Assembly: GCA_051004815.1 (NCBI GenBank)
Contig: JBPCJY010000079.1
Location: 1 to 6,318, forward strand
Direction of reading: 5' to 3'
From: JBBQXY01 sp051004815
GTDB lineage: Bacteria; Chloroflexota; Ktedonobacteria; Ktedonobacterales; Ktedonobacteraceae
Length of the DNA: 6,318 nucleotides
Position numbers and translations under genes: made by a program. Below the pieces are notes generated by a model, which worked only from the letters and a program-made list of their open reading frames with translations, made no database searches and had not been told where the DNA came from. Positions 1 to 4,402 of the stretch are shown here, in pieces (positions within the stretch are counted from its first letter, which is position 1; every line of letters starts with the position of its first letter).

Positions 1-100
1 GCGTCTGTTCGCGTCCCCCCTTCTCAAGCACGCTTTCTCCCCTCCCCCTCCCCCCCCCCCCCCCCCCTTCACTTTGACCATTTTATAGAATCTGGGGCGG
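1..100. repeat. C-rich low-complexity left end, probable artefact
   Basis: The first 67 bases are mostly C and T and end in an uninterrupted run of 18 C (50-67). Normal-looking sequence resumes around 68 and the sulfurtransferase stop codon is at 101-103. Read outward from the contig (minus strand) the run is poly-G, matching the poly-G at the right end. Poly-G is what two-colour Illumina chemistry reports when signal is lost. I see no gene or terminator hairpin here. The segment is best treated as unreliable sequence. Confidence 0.75.
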
Positions 101-952
101 TTAGCGTTCGATGGGAGCACCGATGAGGCTGCCCCATTCGGTCCAGGAACCATCGTAGTTGCGCACATTGGGATAACCCAGCAGGTAGTTCAGGACAAAC
201 CATGTGTGGCTGCTGCGCTCACCGATACGGCAGTAAGCAATGACATCTTTGTCGGCGGTTACGTTCTTGCCACCATAGATTGCGCTCAGCTCATCCGCAG
301 GCTTGAAAGTGCCATCGGCCTGTACGGCGGAAGACCAGGGAACATTGGCGGCTCCGGGGATATGTCCACCGCGCTGCGCCCCTTCTTGTGGCAAATTGGC
401 AGGAGCCAGAAGTTCACCACTGTACTCGCCGGGGGAGCGCACGTCAACTAATGCTGTGCCAGCCTGGCCCAACCTGGTTAAGACTTGATCGCGAAATATG
501 CGAATATCCGCGTTCGGTTCACCCGCGTGATAGCCCTTGGCTTCGTAGGAAGGAACTTCGGTGGTGATCTCGTGTTTGTCGGCAAGCCACTTCACACGTC
601 CACCGTCCAGAAGACGTACATCGTTATGTCCATAGTATTTGAGAATCCACAATGCCCAGGCAGCAAACCAGTTATTGTTATCGCCATAGAGGACGATAGT
701 CGTATCGTTGTCTACACCAGCACTGCTTAACAGTTGCTCCAACCGTTCCTTGCTGACAGGAGCACGCACAATCTGGTCTTGCAGTTCTTTTTGCCAATTC
801 AAGCCCACGGCCCCCGGAATATGTCCCTGATCGTAAGCTTTCGTGTCTACATCGACTTCAATGAGGCGCACCTGTGAGTCGCGTAAATGTGCTTCAACCC
901 ACTCAGCATCTACCACTACCTCTGGATGTGCATACCCTTTGTTCTCAGCCAT
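101..952 (-). CDS. thiosulfate sulfurtransferase (two-domain rhodanese)
   Basis: This 283-residue protein is full length for a tandem-rhodanese sulfurtransferase, which moves a sulfane sulfur from thiosulfate or 3-mercaptopyruvate to an acceptor such as cyanide or a thiol in the cytoplasm. The N-terminal rhodanese domain (about 13-130) has the VDVDTKAYDQGHIPGAV element, and its loop (LYGDNNNW, 88-95) carries Asp where a cysteine would sit, so this half is inactive as usual. The C-terminal domain (about 150-280) has LVDVRSPGEYSG (168-179), GGHIPGAANVPW (195-206) and the active loop CRIGERSS with catalytic Cys241. CRIGER rather than CRKG points to the thiosulfate sulfurtransferase (CysA/SseA-like) group common in Actinobacteria and Chloroflexota; a mercaptopyruvate preference cannot be excluded. 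The ATG start is supported by GTGAGGT on the minus strand (959-965), about six bases upstream. It is the only complete gene on this strand; no sulfur-metabolism partner is visible. Confidence 0.95.
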   Translation of the reverse strand: MAENKGYAHPEVVVDAEWVEAHLRDSQVRLIEVDVDTKAYDQGHIPGAVGLNWQKELQDQIVRAPVSKERLEQLLSSAGVDNDTTIVLYGDNNNWFAAWALWILKYYGHNDVRLLDGGRVKWLADKHEITTEVPSYEAKGYHAGEPNADIRIFRDQVLTRLGQAGTALVDVRSPGEYSGELLAPANLPQEGAQRGGHIPGAANVPWSSAVQADGTFKPADELSAIYGGKNVTADKDVIAYCRIGERSSHTWFVLNYLLGYPNVRNYDGSWTEWGSLIGAPIER

Positions 953-968
953 GTTTAAACCTCACAAA

Positions 969-1124
969 TTATTTTTGATAATGTTGAGTAAGTAAATCAA
1001 CAAACTCTTCTATACCAAGGATAACTCGATGTGCCTCTTGATTTATTCCCAAAATTGGGGTGAATTTTTTTTCGTCATAAATTTTAGAGATATTCTTTAC
1101 TCCGCCGTCTAACCCACAATCTTC
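969..1124 (-). pseudogene. start-less 52-codon ORF, probable 3' remnant of an unknown gene
   Basis: On the minus strand an open frame runs from just after an in-frame TGA (1125-1127) to a TAA at 969-971. It has no ATG, GTG or usable TTG near its beginning; the only TTG is far inside at 1050-1052. The translation looks protein-like: a charged segment (KNISKIYDEKKFTPILGIN) followed by an amphipathic helix-like end (EAHRVILGIEEFVDLL, TQHYQK). I do not recognise the family. It ends only 16 bases upstream of the sulfurtransferase start. Its DNA is clearly richer in A/T than the operon to the right. Lack of a start suggests a decayed or truncated gene whose 5' part was lost at the hicAB side, or a frameshift near 1110-1127. 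It could also be a chance open frame in an A/T-rich spacer. Confidence 0.4.
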
Positions 1125-1170
1125 TCACAAAAGTATCCTTTCAAGCACAAAACGCATTCTCTGTGGATGT

Positions 1171-1206
1171 AGTATACTTCTTCTTAGAAGGACGGAAGAA
1201 ATGAGG
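1171..1206 (+). promoter_or_regulatory. candidate hicAB promoter, small inverted repeat and ribosome binding site
   Basis: A good -10 hexamer, TATACT (1173-1178), lies inside the perfect 8-bp palindrome AGTATACT (1171-1178). No convincing -35 hexamer is seen 16-18 bases upstream. Directly after it, CTTCT-T-AGAAG (1180-1190) is an inverted repeat with 5-bp arms around one base, placed where a repressor could cover the transcription start. GAGG at 1203-1206 sits eight bases before the hicA GTG and is its Shine-Dalgarno. The -10 and SD are readable. Operator function for the repeat is inference. Confidence 0.45.
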
Positions 1207-1214
1207 CCGTTTGT

Positions 1215-1409
1215 GTGAAAGTACGTGATGTCATCAAACGTATAGAAGCTGATGGATGGTATCTTGCGCGGGTACGTGGGGATCATAGACATTATAAGCA
1301 TCTGACAAAGAAGGGAATAGTAACGGTCTCTGGGCATCCTGGAAAGGACATGCCTGTTGGAACATTGCTTAGTGTCTTTAAACAAGCCCAAATAGAGAAA
1401 GAGGAATGA
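1215..1409 (+). CDS. hicA: HicA-family toxin (mRNA interferase)
   Basis: This 64-residue protein has the size and layout of HicA/YcfA toxins, small double-stranded-RNA-binding-fold ribonucleases that cleave mRNA and stop translation until bound by HicB. Visible family features are the opening helix (VRDVIKRIEADGWYLAR, 3-19), the catalytic-histidine segment RGDHRHYKH with His24 in the conserved position, and the strand and turn VTVSGHPGKDMPVGTL (36-51), the usual HicA (H)PGKE-like motif followed by the GTL helix start. The start is GTG at 1215, chosen because GAGG at 1203-1206 has proper spacing and the protein begins at the usual family position. An ATG at 1201 is in another frame and stops after five codons. 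hicB follows after a single base, giving the common toxin-first HicAB order. Confidence 0.93.
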   Translation: MKVRDVIKRIEADGWYLARVRGDHRHYKHLTKKGIVTVSGHPGKDMPVGTLLSVFKQAQIEKEE

Positions 1410-1410
1410 G

Positions 1411-1632
1411 ATGGCAAGAATCTTGGTCATCATCGAAAAAGGCGAAAACTCGTATGGCGCGTATTCTCCTGATGTGCCCGGTTGCGTTGCGGTTGGAGAT
1501 ACGAGAGAAGAAGTAGAGCAACTCATGAAAGAAGCCTTACAGGAGCATCTTCAGATGATGCGTGAAGAAAATCTGCCTCTTCCTCAGTCGCAGACCGAGG
1601 CGGAATATATAGACATTCCGCTTTCAGCATAA
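1411..1632 (+). CDS. hicB: HicB-family antitoxin, short form
   Basis: This 73-residue protein is the cognate antitoxin expected beside HicA. It has the partial RNase H-like fold of HicB: an N-terminal strand (ARILVIIEKGENSYGAYSP), the hallmark turn PDVPGCVAVGDTREEV (20-35), then the helix EQLMKEALQEHLQMMREENL (36-55) and a closing strand (EYIDIPLSA). The protein ends there, so the C-terminal helix-turn-helix or ribbon-helix-helix DNA-binding domain of longer HicB proteins is absent. It should neutralise HicA by direct binding, but autorepression of the operon by this protein alone is doubtful. The ATG at 1411 is one base after the hicA TGA and is preceded by GAGG (1401-1404) inside the end of hicA, so the two are co-translated. 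Confidence 0.93.
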   Translation: MARILVIIEKGENSYGAYSPDVPGCVAVGDTREEVEQLMKEALQEHLQMMREENLPLPQSQTEAEYIDIPLSA

Positions 1633-1874
1633 AAAGTCTTGTGCTGGCCAGATTGAGGTATAGTGCTATACCCTCTTTTACACCCTACATATCTCGTCTC
1701 CCTTTATGCCTAAAAAAGCAGCCTGAGAAGATGTATCAACGCGAGGGCGACCTGACGCGGTCGCTTACCACTCGTTCACCGGTTAGTGGGATCTATCGGT
1801 CACTCCAGGTGGCGAGAAGCCGGAAGTATGATAAACCTATTATGATGCATAGATAGTACCTCGTGCTGCCTGGA
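1633..1874 (+). other. intergenic interval with clustered short hairpins, no gene seen
   Basis: Between hicB and the promoter of the glycan operon I find no convincing coding region. A 71-codon GTG-started open frame (1641-1856) lacks a ribosome binding site and any family resemblance. The stretch 1747-1821 is rich in potential stems: GCGACC/GGTCGC (1747-1752 with 1759-1764, six-base loop), CCACT/AGTGG (1768-1772 with 1785-1789) enclosing ACCGGT, and GGC/GCC (1811-1813 with 1819-1821). It matches no riboswitch or tRNA consensus that I know. It could be an untranslated small RNA made from the palindromic -10-like site at 1657-1672, or simply degenerate sequence. Confidence 0.35.
1657..1672. 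repeat. perfect 16-bp palindrome after hicB
   Basis: GGTATAG-TG-CTATACC has 7-bp perfect arms around a two-base centre, 24 bases after the hicB stop. No T-run follows directly and the arms are A/T-containing, so it does not look like an intrinsic terminator. Each arm contains a -10-like element: TATAGT (1659-1664), and TGCTATACC, an extended -10 form (1664-1672). It may be an operator over a promoter reading rightward into the 1673-1907 interval. This is a direct sequence observation; function is unknown. Confidence 0.55.
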
Positions 1875-1902
1875 TTGCAACTGCGGGCGACTATGCTATA
1901 CT
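1875..1902 (+). promoter_or_regulatory. sigma70-type promoter with extended -10 for the glycan operon
   Basis: TTGCAA (1875-1880) and TATACT (1897-1902) are separated by 16 bases, and TGC immediately before TATACT gives an extended -10 (TGnTATACT). The predicted transcription start is about 1908-1910, leaving a leader of about 100 bases before the WecG/TagA-family gene. It is the best promoter in the window and the only strong one before the four-gene operon. Confidence 0.65.
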
Positions 1903-1908
1903 AGCCAC

Positions 1909-2026
1909 ATGATTAATAGGAGTGAGCTAAATCACCTTACATCTGCCTGATAGCTATGAGCTGGAGGACAAAAGACAGATCATCACAGCGGTGATGGGAA
2001 AACAGCTATGTCGTTACAACAAGTAA
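1909..2026 (+). other. operon leader with overlapping small open frames
   Basis: This leader of the glycan operon holds two small frames. One starts with ATG at 1909, right at the predicted transcription start, and encodes 13 residues (MINRSELNHLTSA), so it would be leaderless. The other is open from 1931 to a TAA at 2024-2026 and encodes 31 residues beginning ITLHLPDSYELEDKRQIITA. It begins at an ATC codon eight bases after a strong AGGAG (1918-1922), but has no ATG until 1994, which would leave only 10 codons (MGKQLCRYNK). The second frame overlaps the ATG at 2008 of the next gene and stops six bases before its alternative ATG at 2032. That arrangement would allow translational coupling. 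Coding by either frame is unproven. Confidence 0.3.
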
Positions 2027-2832
2027 ATGCTATGTCTGAACAGAGTTCGCCGAAGTCCGTGTATATCCTGGGTGTGCGGGTAGACCGCGTAGGGCAACAG
2101 CAGGCACTCGACGCCGTAGAGCAGATGATTGCGCGGCGGAGAGCGAGCGACAATGCTGTGGTATGCCAGCAGGTTGTCACCGTTAATGCTGAATTTGTGA
2201 TGGCGGCACAACCCAATAAGAATTTTCGTATAGCCATAAATGCCGCGGCTCTTGTAGTGGCGGATGGCATGGGAGTAGTTTGGGCGACGCGCTATTTGCG
2301 CCAGGCCGCGCCCGAGCGGGTCACGGGTGCTGATATGCTGCCTTTGCTGGCTCAACGCTGTGTCGCCTCTGGTTATCGCCTTTATTTATTGGGCGCGGCA
2401 CCGGGCGTAGCGGAAGCGGCGGCGGAGCGGTTACGGCAGCTCGCGCCAGGGGTGATTATTGCTGGCACCTATGCAGGGACGCCGTCTCAGGATGAGGAAG
2501 ACGCTATTATTGAACGCGTGCGTGTTGCTGAGGCCGATATTCTATGTGTCGCGTATGGTGCGCCAGCACAGGATTTGTGGATTTGGCGCAATCTGGCACG
2601 CTTGCCTGTGGCTGTTGCCATGGGCGTTGGCGGTGCCTATGATTTTTTGGCGGGACGGCAGCAGCGAGCACCGGAGCGGATGCGACGGATGGGCCTGGAA
2701 TGGTTGTATCGTCTTTATCGTGAGCCGTGGCGTTGGCGGCGCATGCTGGCATTGCCCAAATTCGCGGTGCTGGTCATTGTGAGAGGCCGGAAGGGAACAG
2801 CAGTGGTGCGACAAGAGGAAAAGATGTTATGA
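2008..2832 (+). CDS. WecG/TagA/CpsF-family glycosyltransferase
   Basis: The product (274 residues) belongs to GT26, the WecG/TagA/CpsF family. These inverting enzymes add a sugar such as ManNAc or ManNAcA from a UDP donor to an undecaprenyl-diphosphate-linked sugar on the inner face of the membrane. Family landmarks in order: GVRVDRVGQQQALDAV (22-37), TVNAE (58-62), ADGMGVVWA with the presumed catalytic Asp86 (85-93), ERVTGADML (103-111), YLLGAAPGVAE (126-136), VAYGAPAQDLW (181-191), GVGGAYDFLAG (206-216) and the basic C-terminal membrane-binding part RAPERMRRMGLEWLYR (220-235) with EPWRWRR (239-245). No signal peptide or transmembrane segment is present, as expected for a peripheral protein. 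ATG 2008 has only a weak GGGA (1996-1999) upstream; ATG 2032 (Met9) is an alternative start just before the conserved domain. Its TGA overlaps the ATG of the kinase gene. The actual donor sugar cannot be read from sequence. Confidence 0.93.
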   Translation: MSLQQVNAMSEQSSPKSVYILGVRVDRVGQQQALDAVEQMIARRRASDNAVVCQQVVTVNAEFVMAAQPNKNFRIAINAAALVVADGMGVVWATRYLRQAAPERVTGADMLPLLAQRCVASGYRLYLLGAAPGVAEAAAERLRQLAPGVIIAGTYAGTPSQDEEDAIIERVRVAEADILCVAYGAPAQDLWIWRNLARLPVAVAMGVGGAYDFLAGRQQRAPERMRRMGLEWLYRLYREPWRWRRMLALPKFAVLVIVRGRKGTAVVRQEEKML

Positions 2833-3854
2833 CGCGTGAGGCATTTGGCACGGCATTGCTCCCGGCACATCTGCGTGCGCTTATCGACAGTTTTAGCGGA
2901 AAGCGTATCCTGGTGATCGGCGATATGGTGGCCGATGAATACCTGATTGGGAAACCAGCACGCATCTCTCGTGAAGCACCCGTCCTGATTCTGGAATATA
3001 GTGAAGAGCGTACGGTTCCCGGTGGAGCAACGAATGTAGCCGTAAATACGCGCACTCTGGGCGCGGAAGTATTTCTGGCCGGAATCGTGGGAGATGATCT
3101 GCCAGGTGATCGCTTACGCCGCGCTATTAGTGAACTCAATATGCACCAGGAAGGGCTGTTTACCGATGCGCGGCGACCCACTTCCACCAAGACACGGATT
3201 ATAGCGGGCAGTCCACAGATTGTACAGCAGCACATTGTGCGTATCGACCGTGTCGATACTTCCGAGGTTGGGGAGCCGGGCAAGAGTTTGATGCTTGACT
3301 ACATCCAGCAGGTGTTGCCCACCATTGATGCGGTGGTGTTATCGGACTACGCAAATGGCATAATCAGTCCCGATATTATCAACCTCTGCATTCCTATGGC
3401 GCGTCAATTGCATAAGATCGTCGTGGTTGACTCGCATGGTTTACTTACGCGTTTCCAGGGCGTTACCGCTCTGACGCCAAACCAGCCGGAGGCGGAGCTT
3501 TCATTGGGCATGACCATTCACACGCTGGCTGATCTGAACGAGGTTGGGCGACGCCTCCTGGAAGGTTGCCATGCCCAGGGCGTGCTGATAACGCGTGGCT
3601 CCGAGGGCATGAGCCTGTTTGAAGTAGATAAACCACCCTTACATCTTCCTATCCATCCCATCGCTCCTGCCAGCGAGATTGTCGATACGAATGGGGCAGG
3701 CGATACGGTAGCCGCCACCTTTACCCTGGCATTGACGGCAGGGGCCAGCATGTCTGAAGCCGCCTACGTGGCTAACGCGGCGGCGGCCCTGGTCGTGCGC
3801 CGGTTGGGCTGTGCCAGTAATACACCAGAAGAATTGATGAACATAATCAAATGA
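2829..3854 (+). CDS. rfaE1: RfaE1-type D-glycero-beta-D-manno-heptose-7-phosphate kinase (PfkB family)
   Basis: This 341-residue cytoplasmic kinase matches the N-terminal half of E. coli HldE, which phosphorylates heptose 7-phosphate at C1 with ATP on the way to ADP-heptose. Motifs in order: VIGDMVADEYLIGKPARIS (29-47) with REAPV after it, the PfkB signature VPGGATNVAVNTRTLGAE (63-80), LSDYANGII (171-179), LTPNQPEAE (215-223), LITRGSEGMSLF (253-264) and the nucleotide and anion-hole loop DTNGAGDTVAA (286-296), in which Asp292 is the presumed catalytic base. VVVDSHG (198-204) replaces the IDPKG of classical HldE. The start is ATG 2829, overlapping the previous TGA as ATGA, with AGAGGAA ten bases upstream. 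An in-frame ATG at 2727 lies inside the preceding gene and would add 34 residues that do not belong to the family. The next gene supplies the adenylyltransferase half, so HldE is split here. Another sugar phosphate as substrate is possible. Confidence 0.9.
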   Translation: MTREAFGTALLPAHLRALIDSFSGKRILVIGDMVADEYLIGKPARISREAPVLILEYSEERTVPGGATNVAVNTRTLGAEVFLAGIVGDDLPGDRLRRAISELNMHQEGLFTDARRPTSTKTRIIAGSPQIVQQHIVRIDRVDTSEVGEPGKSLMLDYIQQVLPTIDAVVLSDYANGIISPDIINLCIPMARQLHKIVVVDSHGLLTRFQGVTALTPNQPEAELSLGMTIHTLADLNEVGRRLLEGCHAQGVLITRGSEGMSLFEVDKPPLHLPIHPIAPASEIVDTNGAGDTVAATFTLALTAGASMSEAAYVANAAAALVVRRLGCASNTPEELMNIIK

Positions 3855-4384
3855 GCAATCTATTGAACGATACTCGACATAAAATATATGACCGCGCCGT
3901 CCTTGCCGAAGAAGTGCAGCATAGACAACGAGGCGGCGAGCGAGCCGTTTTTACCAATGGCTGCTTCGACCTGCTCCATCTGGGACATGCGTATTATCTC
4001 CAGGAAGCTCGCAGATTGGGCGACTTTCTGATCCTGGGCCTAAACGACGATGCTGGTGTGCGCCGCTTGAAAGGGCCAGGGAGACCTCTGGTGCCAGAAC
4101 AGGAGCGAGCCGAATTGTTAGCAGCTCTTTCGTGCATTGATTATGTGACCATCTTCGCGGAGCCTACAGCCAGCACACTGCTACAACTGTTGCAGCCAGC
4201 GATCTATGTCAAAGGTGGCGATTATGCCAATGCGCACAGTAGTGAGCCAGATACAACGCGCTTGCCAGAGGCTAAAGTGGTGCAGGAATATGGTGCCATC
4301 GTGCGTTTAATCCCATACCTGCCGCACCATTCAACCACCGAGTTGATCGCGGCGATCAAGCGGCTTCCAGAACATTCATCTTAA
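3851..4384 (+). CDS. rfaE2: RfaE2-type D-glycero-beta-D-manno-heptose 1-phosphate adenylyltransferase
   Basis: This 177-residue nucleotidyltransferase corresponds to the C-terminal half of HldE and would join heptose 1-phosphate to a nucleotide (AMP in E. coli) to give NDP-heptose and pyrophosphate. The cytidylyltransferase-like fold shows its nucleotide-binding signature TNGCFDLLHLGH with the HxGH motif (43-46), then YLQEARRLGDFLILGLNDD (49-67), RRLKGPGRPLVPEQERAEL (71-89), IDYVTIF (96-102), YVKGGDY (119-125), LPEAKVV (138-144) and the closing STTELI (161-166), which matches the family's STT element. The first 30 residues are an extra N-terminal helix also common in stand-alone RfaE2 proteins. 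Its ATG overlaps the kinase TGA (ATGA) and I see no good Shine-Dalgarno, so translation is probably coupled to the kinase. HldD epimerase, GmhA and GmhB are not in the window and must be encoded elsewhere if ADP-L-heptose is made. Confidence 0.93.
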   Translation: MSNLLNDTRHKIYDRAVLAEEVQHRQRGGERAVFTNGCFDLLHLGHAYYLQEARRLGDFLILGLNDDAGVRRLKGPGRPLVPEQERAELLAALSCIDYVTIFAEPTASTLLQLLQPAIYVKGGDYANAHSSEPDTTRLPEAKVVQEYGAIVRLIPYLPHHSTTELIAAIKRLPEHSS

Positions 4385-4402
4385 CCAAGGGTTTTTCAAT
4401 AC

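Noticed and set aside
1125..1526. 133-codon minus-strand open frame across hicA and hicB
   Set aside because: It is antisense to the two well-recognised HicAB genes, has no family resemblance and no supporting ribosome binding site, so it is a shadow of them.
1747..1821. tRNA or known riboswitch in the hairpin-rich interval
   Set aside because: I could not place a cloverleaf with a T-loop GTTCGA-type motif and acceptor stem, nor the core motifs of c-di-GMP, SAM, cobalamin or T-box elements.
1641..1856. 71-codon plus-strand open frame after hicB
   Set aside because: It has a GTG start without a Shine-Dalgarno, its first codons run through the 16-bp palindrome, its composition is Arg/Ser/Pro-rich and unlike a known protein, and it is covered by hairpin-forming sequence.
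2727..2828. N-terminal extension of the heptose kinase from an upstream ATG
   Set aside because: The extra 34 residues are a frame-shifted reading of the preceding gene's conserved C-terminus. ATG 2829 has a good AGAGGAA and the family-like beginning.
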